Source: Panicum virgatum (lineage: Eukaryota > Streptophyta > Magnoliopsida > Poales > Poaceae). From it: a stretch of DNA of 64,000 nt. Positions 1 to 11,687 of the stretch are shown piece by piece (positions within the stretch are counted from its first letter, which is position 1; each line of letters opens with the position of its first letter). The position numbers were made by a program, and so were the translations under genes. Below the pieces are notes generated by a model, which was not told where the DNA came from, did not search any database, and worked only from the letters and a program-made list of their open reading frames with translations. The stretch spans positions 13,509,900 through 13,573,899 of the forward strand of contig NC_053138.1 of the NCBI RefSeq assembly GCF_016808335.1, written 5' to 3'.

Positions 1-2848
1 TTATATACCTTCCTCTCATTTGCATTTACACTAGCACACACGTACACTCACTAGTTTCGCTAAGCTAACTTTGCCACAATTTGAGATTTTAGGAATGGTA
101 GGTTTGTTGGCATTTGTTTCTACTCCCGACCGTCACCCCGGGGGTAGTGTGTGTTTAAAGTGTTTTGCAGGCATGAAGAAGCGCTCCCATGAGTTCAAGA
201 CCAAAAGAATTTCAATCAAGATCGTCAACATCGTCGAAACCCGAGAAGGACGCAGCTGTTTTCACCAATTTGAGAACATGTTCAGAGCTGTACAAGAAGC
301 AAAAAATTGATATTCAGAAGTTCCATCAAATTCCCATTCCAACGCATTCAAGATCAATGAATTTGAAGACCCGTACAAGGAGATATGGCAAGAACATTGG
401 ACGTTGCGCGTTCTGAAATTCGTCGGGACAGATTGCAGCGCTGGGATAAAATGGACATAACTCTCTTGTTCGGAATCAATTTTGGGCGAATAAGGACTCG
501 TTGGAAAGGAGCAATGTTTCAGTACAGGTTCTGTTCTGGAAATTGAAAGAAAAATTTGTGAAGATGAGGCAGCAATGAGACAACGAGGAATTGAAGGAGG
601 CGACGACAATGAGAAGCAAAGATTGGGACCATGACTTAGTACAAGAAGAAGTTGAAGGAAATTGAGGCAACAAAGATGAAGACACATTGAAGATGATATT
701 CATACACATGAGGGAAGGACTTCAAGAATTTCAAGATGGTCCATCTTCTCCTTCCACGCCTAGCATCATGCTAAGCATGGGGGAGGATTTCATGGACAAG
801 GAAGAAAGATCTCATGAAGTAAGATAATCACAGTTGCCACAAGATGCTCATGATTCTTCTTCCATGCTTAGCACAATGCTTAAGTATGGGGGAGGCCGCG
901 CTACACTTCATTACGAGCATCGAGAAGGACGGTAATTCTTCCTCAACTTTCTCTTTTTCTAAATGCTTGTACATATATGCCTTCAACCAAAGATGCAACC
1001 TTTGTATATCTCTCCCTATAATAACATGGCTTCTAGGAGGACAACCTAGTTTTGTTTTTATTTTCAATAAGTGTAGGATCACCATCACTTTGTGCTCACC
1101 ACATTGATACATTTGGTAATGCCTTATGCTTATGGAAAAATGATGAAAGTTGCTGCTTTGTTTTACCTACGCTATGTTGTATATGACTTGACCATTAGCT
1201 CTCAATTAAATGGAATTAAAATGATTAAATACCGGCTCTTTTATTTGTGGAGGTTAAATGACTAAATTCTAAACCCACATATTATATATTGCTCTTTGAT
1301 TTAAGTCTACCGATGACCTTACACCTTGTGTTGTTTAATTTGAAAACTTAATTCCTATGCTATCTACATTTGTGAATCTCTTGCAAAGTTCTACCTACCA
1401 AAGCCTATAGAAGCATATTCTTTCATGATGAAACCTTTAGATTGCAAACTTATATTTTGATGAGTTGGATTAAGATTGATTTCTTTGGTATGAGACTAAG
1501 AAGCTGGTCATTCCGTTTTTTTTGTGTAACCTCCTTTTTGCTAGCCTATTTATCCATGCATTGTGAGTTTCTACTTCGGGAATTTTACAAACCTCGCTGG
1601 ATATCCACCCTAAACCAAAAATATCTTTTTGTGATTACCTCCTTGACCACAACCCAATTTGAGTATGGATTATCATTTCGACGGAATCAAAAGAATCAAG
1701 GGCACCATATAAAGAAAAGTTTTGGGAGACAAGGCTCCCCGGAGATACTTTGATGCCTAATAGAATCGCGACTTGGCTTTGGGTTTGTTTTGCTCTTGCA
1801 TGGTTTACCTAGAGTACATCAACTATCGTGTTCTTGTTGTTCGTTACCGATTATCCTCGTGTAGTGACAGTATGCGGGAGGGAAAGGTTTTGATGCTGGA
1901 ACACACCTTCAAGCGGTTTTACGAAGAAGAAGGTGAATTTGAGATACTTACCCTAGCTAGTTGGTTCTCCCACTATTCATACTCGAGGACGAGCATTCGT
2001 TCAAGCATGGGGGATGGCTGGGTAAGTATTCTATGTTATCAAAAGTTCTAAGGAGCAAAAAGAAAGAAAAAAATGAAAAATGAAAAAAGGGAGAAAAAAA
2101 AGGAAAAAAAAGAGAAGAATAAAATGCTCCTTAGTTCTTTTTGGTTTCATTAATTTTCCAAGTTACTTTGAAGAATTATTCCATACTCAAATCTTCCAAC
2201 CATGTGCAATCCGATAACGAGAACTTCATTTGTGTCTCGGGATCATCCATTTGCCACTTGCACATGTCCACCTATCTAAATGTGTGTGTTTCATCTTTCC
2301 CCATCTCCAATATTATTTTCCAATGGCCTTTTTGACTAGTCTCGGTAATCCCATTAAATCTCTCTCTTAGTTTGACAATATTTCAGATATAATGTTTTGC
2401 TAGGATTGTTTTTACCTACCAAGCTCCACATAAGCCTTCCACTTTTATATATGAGTAGAATAGGTTGAAAACAATCTAATGTAGGCTTGAGCGACTTGAT
2501 GAGATGAGTATTTCCATGATCTTTTGCAAGATAACCTCACTTATGTTTGATATGCATTATTTTGAAAACTCTTCACGATGAAACAAGGCAAAGGTTTGAA
2601 GTTCGCTTAAGTTTGAGAGCATTGCATTTATTTATTATTGTGGCTTGTTCTTTAATTGCTAGTCTATCTTCCATAATGAAAAAGTAGCCGGTCACAACAT
2701 GAACTTAAATGCTAAATTCTTGAGAGAGCAATATGTCTTGTTATATATGACTAAGTGCAGAGAGGACATTGAGGGGCAACGCTGATTTCTTTATAAGCAA
2801 AGCTCCTGGACTTACTCGAGGACGAGCAAGGTTTAAGCATGGGGGGAA
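1..2848 (+). mobile_element. 3' internal part of a degraded Ty3-type LTR retrotransposon
   Basis: AT-rich sequence without a long open frame. It repeats a grass LTR-element signature near 763-787, 868-893, 1981-2014 and 2811-2848: a purine-rich run with GCATGGGGG preceded by ACTCGAGGACGAGC. The last copy directly precedes a TG-starting LTR and looks like the polypurine tract. Short frames near 190-420 may be remnants of a post-pol or env-like reading frame, but no domain is recognisable. The lineage is uncertain; an Athila-like element is possible. The element starts left of the window. Confidence 0.55.
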
Positions 2849-3232
2849 TGTTGGCGCTCCTTAAGTACCCGTTTTATCCCTTGTTTATCCTTGATAATGG
2901 CATGAATTCAATATCAAAATCACTAACCGTCCTAACCCCGGCCTAATTATTGGTCATTTTCACACTTGCACATATATTTTGGAGGAACTTCGTTTTTGCA
3001 GGTTTTTGGCCTATTTTGAAGCATGAAATGACGAGGCCCGTGATCGAGCGCTAACACGGAGAAAGACGAAGGCCAAAGCCCAAAGGAAGGACCAAAGCCC
3101 ATGTTGATTCGAAGCACATTCATGCACAAACATGATTGGATAGCCACCCCTTGAGTTGTTATAACCATTCCTTGACCACCTAGATTAATGTCTAAATATG
3201 ATTTATTCTATTTGGATGTTAATCACTGCTAG
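2849..3232 (+). mobile_element. Partial 3' LTR following the polypurine tract
   Basis: It begins TGTTGGCGCTCC immediately after the G-run at 2838-2848, as expected for an LTR boundary. The right border is not certain: near 3232 the sequence changes to a different LTR family, so this LTR is probably truncated. No matching 5' LTR is in the window. Confidence 0.5.
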
Positions 3233-4481
3233 AGCGCCTCTTAGGACCCGGTACTCATTTTATTACACTAAAAAATGGTTACAACATGCTTTATAAAAGG
3301 TAAAATGCGTGAGTGTTGAGACAAGGAAAGTTGGGTTATAGAAGAATAAAATGTAAAGATGGGATGGATGAATGGCATTCCCTGGGTGGATTGTCATACG
3401 TTGGAGGCTTGTACCGTTGTGGTAGAGCAAGAAGGTTGGAAGATGTTCATCTTGTCACAACTAAGGACCGAGTTGATGTGTCATCTTGCCTAACTCAATT
3501 ATCGTGCAAACCACTCGACCGTTGCGTGTGGCAATGGCTTAGTATAAACCCCACTAGTTAGTCTGATAGCCATCAAAAGAGCTGAGAGCAATGGGTGATC
3601 AAGGAGAAGGGATAAGATCGTGGTGACTTATGCCCCGGGTAAACCTCAGTGATAGGTCAATGGCCCCTTGAGGGAGCCCGTTTTGGCTAGTCAGGTCTAG
3701 CTAAGGTGGATAATGGCTTTGTTGGGATCTGCACCGACACTAAGTTGCACACTAAGGTGATCAAAGTGTAAAACCTATTCGAATAGCCGTGCCCACGGTA
3801 TTTGGGCGAGTTACGGTTTGGTCACACAACTATACTTTTGGGAGGGATGTTTTCGTGGTGTGAGTTGTTTTTGGAAGGTGTCCGACAGTGTGCTGTGAGC
3901 TACTACGGATGGGGAGTCCGGTAGCATTAAAACTTAGATCCTTGGTGTAGGATCAACCCCACTCATTGTTCGGTTAAGCAAGAAACGGCTTTAAGAAAGC
4001 TCTTTTCAAAAATAAACCCCTGCATGTGTAAAATCTAGCTTTACTACAAATAAACCTCAGCCTTATCCTTAATTTATCCTGTGCATACCTGTGATACCCC
4101 CTCCGTGGATGGGGTTGGACTTGTTGAGTACTTTTGTACTCACCCGATATATATTTGTGGTTTTCTTCAGAAGAAGATCCGGACTTCGTTGTTGAAGACG
4201 TTGAGTAGAGGTTGCGTCTGCGCCCAACCTTGTCTGTGGTGTTGACCCTTTGCAAAATGCTTCTGCCAGCGCACTATTCTGAGCCCGAGCTGGAGACCGT
4301 CTGGGTCGTGCTTTGGTGTATCACCATAGCTGTTTTATTATTTATTATCGTTTGTATCGAGTGTCCGCCTCCTCGGAGGTTTGTACGGTGACTGTACCAT
4401 CTATTGAATAAATGTGTTATCAACCTCCTGGGACGGATATTTGTATCACATTTAGTCTCTACTTATGTGGGGACGCTTCAG
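3233..4481 (+). mobile_element. Large LTR fragment of another Ty3/Gypsy family (solo or truncated)
   Basis: About 1.25 kb of non-coding sequence with features of long grass Gypsy LTRs, including TTGAGTACTTTTGTACTCAC near 4125-4143 and a GC-rich U5-like 3' part ending near GGGGACGCTTCA. No internal region or second copy is in the window. The 5' end is apparently lost at the junction with the preceding LTR. Family assignment is from general resemblance only. Confidence 0.45.
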
Positions 4482-4619
4482 TTAATGTAAAAAAATTTTC
4501 TCGGAAAGATCGGTTAATGTGAAAGAGAATATCCAAGAATTCTCTATTTCTGTTCCCTATTTTTATTTTTTTAAAAAAATAAAAAATACTCTTCAATAAT
4601 TCTTCATTCTAGTTCCGTA

Positions 4620-4826
4620 CTCCCTCTGTCTCATAAAACAAGTCATCCTAGGAATTCTAAGACAAATAAACAAAAACTAAAATGGCCATGTTTGCCCCTA
4701 TATATTATCCATATCTGGCACTTATTGATTCTTGCATGCACATGCACTTCCTAATAGAGTAGGGTGACTTGTTTTTTGGGACAAATTTTGAATCCCAGGA
4801 TGACTAGTATTTTGGGATGGAGGAAG
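4620..4826. mobile_element. Stowaway-type (Tc1/mariner) MITE, 207 bp
   Basis: The ends are imperfect inverted repeats: CTCCCTCTGTCTCATAAAAC at the left, and a right end reading CTTCCTCCATCCCAAAATAC on the opposite strand. It is flanked by the TA dinucleotide at 4618-4619 and 4827-4828, the expected mariner target duplication. It has no coding capacity and would depend on a transposase in trans. Confidence 0.9.
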
Positions 4827-4828
4827 TA

Positions 4829-5216
4829 TCTCCTAACAATTGGTAAATTGGGCTCCCTTTATGTGTAAAAATACGCACCCCTCGCGACTCCCGATCGCCT
4901 CTTCCCCACGACGTTTCTCGTGGAATTTTCCTTGTTGGGCCACAAATTTCTCATTTTTAGGAGTAAAAATAGAGAATTATTGGAGATGAGCTTTTTTTCC
5001 CTCTCCATACTTATTTTGAGAGTTGTCAAATAACAAAATTTGGAGAGTATTTTTAAAAATTCTTAGAGATGCTCTTAGGATCATATATGCAAAAAAAAAA
5101 AACTGGATCGCGGACCAGGAGTAAGTGTAGAAACTAGGATGATATGTGCAAAAAGTTAGATTGCGACTAATTGTAGCGATATAAATAAGGGATAAAATGT
5201 AAAATTAAGTGTTATA
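4829..5216. other. AT-rich intergenic stretch, nothing recognised
   Basis: Between the two MITEs I see only AT-rich sequence, a run of 12 A near 5090-5101 and two related short segments (around 5103-5130 and 5160-5185). No gene, RNA or repeat border could be supported. Confidence 0.5.
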
Positions 5217-5360
5217 CTCTTCCCATCAAAAATTATTAATTGATTTGATTTTTCTAGATATATCAATTTTGTTATGCATATATATATAATGTTTAAATTA
5301 ATAATAAAATCGATGCATCTAGAAAGGCAAAACGACCACTAATTTGGTGGACAGAGGGAG
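5217..5360. mobile_element. Stowaway-type MITE, 144 bp
   Basis: The left end CTCTTCCCATCAAAAATTA and the right end, CTCCCTCTGTCCACCAAATT on the opposite strand, are diverged Stowaway terminal repeats. TA flanks the element at 5215-5216 and 5361-5362. The AT-rich core is non-coding. Confidence 0.85.
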
Positions 5361-5362
5361 TA

Positions 5363-5738
5363 GTGGAAAAGATTGGATCCCGACTAATAGTCGCAAACCC
5401 AGATTACAGGATAAAATGTAAAATACAGGTGTAGTATATATTTTTTTGAATGCAAATGGTAGGAGCTCTGCTTAAGAGGGAAAGAAAGTTTTAAGAGTAA
5501 GAATGGTAGTATATATGAAAAAACCTGGATACTCATTCCGTGCACTCGCCGGGAACGGCGCAGACGTTGCCGGCGTCCCCGTTCTACCGCCACCGCCAAG
5601 CACTGTCCACCTCTTTTGGCGATGCTGCGGCCGCATCTGCCGCCATCCGCTACGGCTCCCGCAGGTCGTGGCATCCTCCTCCTCCGACGGCCGCGGCCAC
5701 GGCATTAGAGCTCGCCATGCGGGCATCATTTGGGTTGC
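5363..5738. other. Unassigned segment with a GC-rich part (5530-5730)
   Basis: The first half is AT-rich. From about 5530 to 5730 the sequence becomes very GC-rich and open in more than one frame on both strands, like the first exon of a grass gene, but no conserved domain can be seen. It ends at the LINE insertion site (5739-5747). The short continuation right of the LINE (7526-7643) shows no recognisable coding content either. Confidence 0.35.
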
Positions 5739-5747
5739 TAATTCAGT

Positions 5748-7516
5748 AATTCCGTCGCCACTTCTTTTTGTGATCGTCATGGAAGGATTAAATGCTCTAC
5801 TCAAACTGGCTGATGACAAGGGTCTTCTACGTGTGCTACATCCTAAGGTCAAGGAAAGGGCTTTCATGTATGCTGATGATGTGGTGGTTTTCCTCTCTCC
5901 GGAACAGCAAGATGTCTTGCTCCTGTCAAAAATTTTAGAAATTTTTGCGGGAGCTTCGGGGCTCAAGACTAACATCTCAAAATGTATGATCTCCCCGATT
6001 CAGTGTGATTTGGAGACCACGGTGACCCTTCTCACCAACTTCCCCGCAAAAATTGATCCTTTCCCCATCCGTTACCTGGGCATACCACTGGGTCTCAAGA
6101 AGCTGTCCAAGAGTGATCTACAACCGTTCGTCGATAAGGTTGCTAACAGGCTCCCGGCTTGGAAAGCAGGGCTTTTAAATAAGGCTGGACGAACTGTTTT
6201 GACCAAGAGCACGCTCTCGGCCATACCAACACACACAGCCCTTGCAGTAAACCTCTCCCCTTGGGTGATCAAATGTATTGACACCTATAGGAGAAATTTT
6301 CTTTGGCAGGGGGCCAAGGAGGCGAGAGGGGGCCACTGCTTGCTTGCATGGCCTCGGGTATGCATGCCGGCCGAGATTGGTGGGCCTGGAATTGTCGATT
6401 TGACTCGGTTTGGTTATGCACTGCGCATGGGGTGGCTCTGGATGAAGCGTACCGAGGAGCACAGGTCGTGGTTGCAGCTCCCGGCTGAGGAGGAGCGCGT
6501 TGTCGAAAGCATGTTTCAAGCCTCGATTTACATTGAACTTGGAGATGGGTGCAAGGCACTGTTTTGGACAGACCGTTGGCTCCGGGGGCAATCTTTGCTA
6601 GACCTGGCGCCTTGCCTTTGTAATGCTGTTGGTACCCGGGTCAAAAGGCAGTGAACCGTCGCTCAAGCATTGCAGGGTGATCAATGGATTAGTGATATCA
6701 CTGAGGGGCTGACCGTGCAAGTTCTTTTGGAATACTTGCAGATTTGGGACCGAACGCGGGAAGTACAGCTGCTAGAGAATCAGCCAGATAAGATCTGCTG
6801 GAAGTGGACACCAGATAAGATTTTCTCCACCGCTTCTGGTTACTCGGCCTTCTTCATTGGGCATCACCCAATTGAGGGGGCAAAACTACTTCGCAAAACC
6901 TGTGCACCGGCCAAATGCAAATTCTTCATCTGGCTGGTGCTACACGAGAGATGCTGGACTGCAGCTCGGCGTAAACGACATGGTCTGCAGGACGATGACT
7001 CCTGTGCGTTATGTGCCCAATCGTCGGAAACTATTGATCATCTTTTGGTTGCATGCCATTTTCGCGGGAAGTCTGGTTCAAGGTCCTGTGCAAGGTCGGT
7101 TGGGATACGACGCTGCTTCATGTACCAACTGATTTTTTCACAACTTGGTGGGTGGACCAAGGCTCGGAAACAAATTCCTAAGACCTATAGGCGCGGCTTT
7201 GACTCTCTCGTTGTTCTCGTTTGCTGGTTGATTTGGAAGGAGAGGAATCACAAAACTTTTGATCATCGGACCCGAACAATTGAAGAGGTCATGTATCTTG
7301 TTATAGAGGAGATAACAGCTTGGCCCCGTGCGGGTTACAGACATTTAGATTTAGCTCTTGCTAGTTCCTTAGCACTGCTAGGTCGCACCTCTACAATAAT
7401 GTAATCGCCTAATCTGAACTCTGTGGTCGGCTCCTTTGCTCTGGAGCTCGGCCTCTTGTAACTTTTTCTTCTCTCATCTTAATGAAAAACATGCTCAGGC
7501 ATGGTCACGAAAAAAA
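5748..7516 (+). mobile_element. 5'-truncated L1-type LINE with target-site duplication
   Basis: A non-LTR retrotransposon fragment that starts inside the reverse transcriptase and ends in the tail typical of plant L1 elements (CATGCTCAGGCATGGTCACG followed by an A-run at 7510-7516). TAATTCAGT (5739-5747) and TAATTCGGT (7517-7525) flank it and are read as a 9-bp duplication with one mismatch. Severe 5' truncation is usual for LINEs copied by target-primed reverse transcription. Its coding remnant is listed separately. Confidence 0.85.
5755..7404 (+). pseudogene. LINE reverse transcriptase C-terminal part and zf-RVT region (broken)
   Basis: The first part (to the stop at 6652-6654) starts within the RT palm and carries the catalytic FMYADDVVVF motif near 5863-5892, followed by thumb-like sequence with RYLGIPLG and the LW-rich motifs typical of plant L1 ORF2. 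After the stop, a second stretch (6670-7404) has the zf-RVT region (C-x2-C near CALCA, then H-x4-C) and W-rich motifs such as LVCWLIWKERN. The endonuclease and N-terminal RT are missing. The TGA at 6652, an apparent small disruption near 7060-7100 and the truncation make the copy inactive. Family assignment is firm; function is lost. Confidence 0.85.
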
Positions 7517-7648
7517 TAATTCGGTCGCGAGAGAAGTTTCTTGAACCCAAGACACTGGGGGTCCTGGTCTTTACCTAATCAATCACGCAGGGAGGCAAGG
7601 TACGATGGCTTGCTCTTCTAGTAATCGCCAGTAATCTAGCTATTCATT

Positions 7649-8817
7649 TGTCGGTACCCTGCGACCGGGGTACCCACTCCTACTGTGTCAAGGCTGATAC
7701 ACACGTAGTTATCCGTAACTACGCCCTGAGGGCCTGAGCAGCCAGACCCCAGCGGTCCGACTCTGTCTCACCGGGCCAACGGCCACGGACCTACTCCACC
7801 ACGTAGGGACAGGTCCGGTGACGCCATGTGTCCCAGATATGGAAATGCTCAGGGTCTTCTGCCGTGGATTCGGACCCCCACAGTCGGGTCCGGGGCCTCC
7901 ACGTGCCTATCCGGACACCCTGAGCCCTCGGCTCAGCACTCCACTCGGGAGGGGTCCGGAGCCGCCACATGTCACGCAGACGCGGGTGCGGGCGCAAGCC
8001 TTCCACTGGAAGCTCGCCCACGTGTCCCGCATGTGCGGGCGCGGGAACAAGCCTTCCGCTGGAAAACTCACCCACCCACCGCATTCAATGCGGGTGGTTG
8101 AGGCGTGCTCTGCCGCCGCGGCACGTGGGGCAGCTTTTGTCAGGCCTCACTGTAGACCGCATATTCCCGAGGTACATAGTGCAGCCGTATGTGCCGCATC
8201 CGCGCAGAGCCCGTTTGCCGCATTAAATGTATAGACGGCACGACACCCTTTCATCATACCGCCTATGTCGCAAGCTACACGGCCCGTTCAGCTACGCAGT
8301 AGGGTACGACAAGCTATGCCGCAAGCTACGCCCTGGCGCTGTTTCGATAAGACAGGGCATGGCTATGCCGGACGGAAGATTCCCACGGGCAAAGCAAGGA
8401 AATCCAGGAATGAGGTCTCCGTCGCTTGCAATGCTATAAAGTCTGTACAGTATGTTATTTTATACTACATCGCTGGGCCCATCTGTCGGGGACCCAACGG
8501 CTATGTACACTCCTCCCTTGAGATATAAAAGGGAGGAGTACGTAAAGCCAAGCCAGGCCAAGCCAAGGCAGACACAACACAAGCTCGGATTCACTCCGAA
8601 CAATCCCGTTCTCAACCTCTTGAGAGCACAAGCAATACAACACACAGTGGACATAGGGTATTACGCTCCGGCGGCCCGAACCACTCTAAATTCTTGTGTG
8701 CTTCCGTGTTCTTACACCTCTAGATAGAGCATTCCTTGACTGCCCCCAAGCACATCCTACACTTAGGATTAGGCGGGTGCATTCCGCCACCCGGCCGTGG
8801 TTTTCCACACCATAACA
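7649..8817 (+). repeat. 5' LTR (1,169 bp) of the non-autonomous element
   Basis: It starts TGTCGGTACCCTGCGACC and ends CACACCATAACA. It shares nearly its whole length with the 3' LTR copy at 10255-11406 at high similarity. It has a TATA box (TATAAAA, 8524-8530) in a context repeated at 11130. Confidence 0.85.
8524..8530 (+). promoter_or_regulatory. TATA box of the 5' LTR promoter
   Basis: TATAAAA followed by GGGAGGAGTA. The same motif and context occur at the corresponding place in the 3' LTR, as expected for a Pol II promoter at the U3/R border. Confidence 0.65.
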
Positions 8818-8939
8818 AGCGCCCGCGTCAGCAGGATGACGACAGCGGGTCATGCTCTCCCAGCTCGTCATCAAGCTGGTCTGGGGGGAGCACAGCTTCA
8901 ACAAATCCTAGCTTGCAGCATACCTCACTCATGTGAGGA

Positions 8940-9235
8940 AGCCCGCTCCGGCGGAAAGGCGACTCCGGTCGCACTAAGCCCGCTCCGGCGGAAAGCTGAC
9001 TCCAGTCGCACCAAGCCCGCTCCGGCGGAAAGCCGACTCCGGTCGCACCAAGCTCGCTTCGGCGGAAATCTGACTCCGGTCGCACCAAGCCCGCTCCGGC
9101 GGAAAGCCGATCCCGGTCGCACCAAGCCCGCTCCGGCGGAAAGCCGACTCCGGTCGCACCAAGCCTGCTTCGGTGGAAAGCCGACTCCGGTCGCACCAAG
9201 CCCGCTCCGGCGGAAAGCCCACTCCGGTTGCACTA
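8940..9235 (+). repeat. Minisatellite, eight units of 37 bp
   Basis: Eight tandem copies of a 37-bp unit starting AGCCCGCTCCGGCGGAAAG and ending with GACTCCGGTCGCACCA, differing from each other by zero to five bases. Degraded continuations follow to about 9290. Because 37 is not a multiple of three, the array translates in all frames on both strands into repetitive peptides. Those frames are by-products, not evidence of a protein. Confidence 0.95.
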
Positions 9236-9418
9236 AGCCGACTCTGGTGGCTCTCTCCGATGTTAAGCCGACTCCGGTCGCACCCCCGACTCTACATCTC
9301 TGTAAGTCCTACCCTTAGAGGCCCAGCAGGGAATAAAACATTTTCTTTTGTAACTAGGTAGTACTTCCGTGTGGTCCAGTCCGGTTAGCCTCCCCTGCGG
9401 AGGGGTCCGGACCTCTGC

Positions 9419-9970
9419 GAACCAGGTTCAGGGAAGCGTACTCACCCTCCGGGGAGGTCCGGAGCCGTGTAGCCGCTTAGCCTAGTTCCGGACCCTAAGC
9501 CTGCATGCTCTACCTCCCTAGGGCGAGTACCGTAGTACCTAAGACTGGGGCCCGGAGGTCCGGATAGCTCCGGCCTCATAAACCCGTGTTCTGGCTTACA
9601 TCGCACATCTCATGTACATCTAGTTATAAAGGAAAAATTTATTCTCAGTTCGCCTCTAAGGATGTTACATTCCAATTTCAATCTACGCATTCTGTTTGCG
9701 CTAACCCCCACGTGGCTTCTTACTCTTGTGCGGTGATTGTGGTCCGAATTGAGTTGGCTAGTTAAGTGACTTAGCTCGAGACCCCTCATGGAAGAGAGGG
9801 GTTTGGACCCCTGGGAACCTGCAGGTTCAGGGAAGCGCACTCATTCTCCAGGGAGGTCTAGAGTCGTGTAGCCGCTTAGCCTAGTTCCGTGCCCTAAGCC
9901 TGCACGCACCACCTCCTGTGAATGAGTGCCGTGGTACCTAGGACTGGGAACCTGGAGGTCCGGACTTTCT
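9419..9970 (+). repeat. Duplicated internal segment (9419-9565 and 9815-9965)
   Basis: Two copies of about 150 bp lie roughly 396 bp apart. Both contain AGGTTCAGGGAAGCG, a block with GTGTAGCCGCTTAGCCTAG, and a block ending with GGTCCGGA. They differ by scattered substitutions, so the duplication predates this insertion or has diverged since. The 9572-9815 spacer shows nothing recognisable. Confidence 0.75.
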
Positions 9971-11129
9971 CTTAACCTAAAGGCCGGCCCCTTGAGCTCC
10001 GTTCACTGAGCCTAACTGTCTATCTCAAAGGATCACAGCCAACAGGATTTGGGACGTGGGCACGCTACTAATCATGTACCTTGAGTCATGTGCAGGTCCA
10101 AACGTGATGATGCATCAGGTGACCCAAAGGATGGACGACGTAGGACAAGACCCTTGCGGCGCGCACCGCTGGGCGCCAGAAGCAGTCAGGTTGCTCACAG
10201 TAGTGGCCCCACTTGCGGGTTCGTTGCCTCTCCCGAGGCGGGCCCGGGGGCCTCTGTCGATACCCTGCGACCGGGTACCCACTCCTACTGTGTCAAGGCT
10301 GATACACGCGTAGTTATCCGTAACTACGCCCTGAGGGCCTGAGCAGCCGGACCCCAGCGGTCCGACTCCGTCTCACCGGGCCGACGGCCTTGGACCTACT
10401 CCACCACGTAGGGGCAGGTCCGGTGACGCCACGTGTCCCAGAGATGGAAATGCTCAGGGTCTTCTGCCGTGGATTCGGACCCCCACTGTCGGGTCCGGGA
10501 CCTCCACGTGCCTATCCGGACCCCCCGAGCCCTCGGCTCAGCAGTCCGCTCGGGAGGGGTCCGGAGCCGCCACGTGTCACGCAGACACGGGTGCGGGCGC
10601 AAGCCTTCCGCTGGAAGCTTGCCCACGTGTCCCGCATGTGCGGGCGCGGGCACAAGCCTTCCGCTGGAAGACTCGCCCACCCACCGCATTCAATGCGGGT
10701 GGTTGAGGCGTGCTCTGCTACCGCGGCACGTGGGGCAGCTTTTGTCAGGCCTCACTGTAGACCGCATATTACCGAGGTACACAGTGCAGCCACATGCGCC
10801 ACATCCGCGCAGAGCCTGTCTGCCGCATTAAATGAATACGACGGCACGACACCCTTTCATCATACCGCCTACGCCGAAAGCTACACGGCCCATTCAGCTA
10901 CGCGGCAGGCTACGGCAAGCTACGCCGCAAGCTACGCCCTGGCGCTGTTTCGACAAGACATGGCATGGCTATGCCGGACGGAAGATTCCCATGGGCAAAG
11001 CAAGGAAATCCAGGAATGAGGTCTCCGTCGCCTGCAACACCATAAAATTTGTACAGTATGTTATTTTATACTACATCGCTGGGCCCATCTGTCGGGGACC
11101 CAACGGCTATGTATACTCCTCCCTTGAGA

Positions 11130-11136
11130 TATAAAA
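11130..11136 (+). promoter_or_regulatory. First TATA box of the chimeric 3' LTR
   Basis: TATAAAAGGGAGGAG, the same context as in the 5' LTR. Confidence 0.6.
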
Positions 11137-11680
11137 GGGAGGAGTACGTAAAGCCAAGCCAGGCCAAGACAAGGCAGACACAACACAAGCTCGGATTCAC
11201 TCCGAACAATCTCGTTCTCAACCTCTTGAGAGCACAAGCAATACAACACATAGTTGACGTAGGGTATTACGCTCCGGCGGCCCGAACCACTCTAAATCCT
11301 TGTGTGCTTCCGTGTTCTTACGCCTCTAGATCGAGCATTCCTTGACTGTCCCCAAGCACATCCTACACTTAGGATTAGGCGGGTGCATTCCGCCATCCGG
11401 CTGCGGCAAGTCATGATGACCTACTTCTGACAACTCGGTAAGAGTACGCCGTAACAGTGAACAGAGAGGGTAACGCGGCGCTGCACCCTACCCTCTACGT
11501 TCGTAGCTGCCTACACCGACAGGACGGCTCAAGACCATACCCAGTCTGAAGGTACGCACAGAGGCCGACGACGAAGATCTCCGGATCTGTTGCATTTAAG
11601 GCTCCGCTGTGTACAATATCAAATATATCGCCGGGCCCACCTGTCGGGGCCCCGCTCAGTGTACGTGCTCCCCTTAGACA

Positions 11681-11687
11681 TATAAAA
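11681..11687 (+). promoter_or_regulatory. Second TATA box in the diverged part of the 3' LTR
   Basis: TATAAAAGGGAGAGCAC lies 551 bp downstream of the first TATA. It belongs to the second LTR subfamily fused at about 11407. Confidence 0.6.

Noticed and set aside
7818..8234. Overlapping ORFs repeated at 10390-11134
   Set aside because: They fall in the two LTRs of the non-autonomous element and overlap in several frames because of high GC content.
8940..9235. CRISPR array
   Set aside because: Repeats are directly tandem without unique spacers, and this is plant nuclear DNA.
8828..9318. Repetitive 80-170 residue proteins on both strands
   Set aside because: They come from the 37-bp minisatellite, which reads open in many frames; there is no gene signal beyond the repeat.
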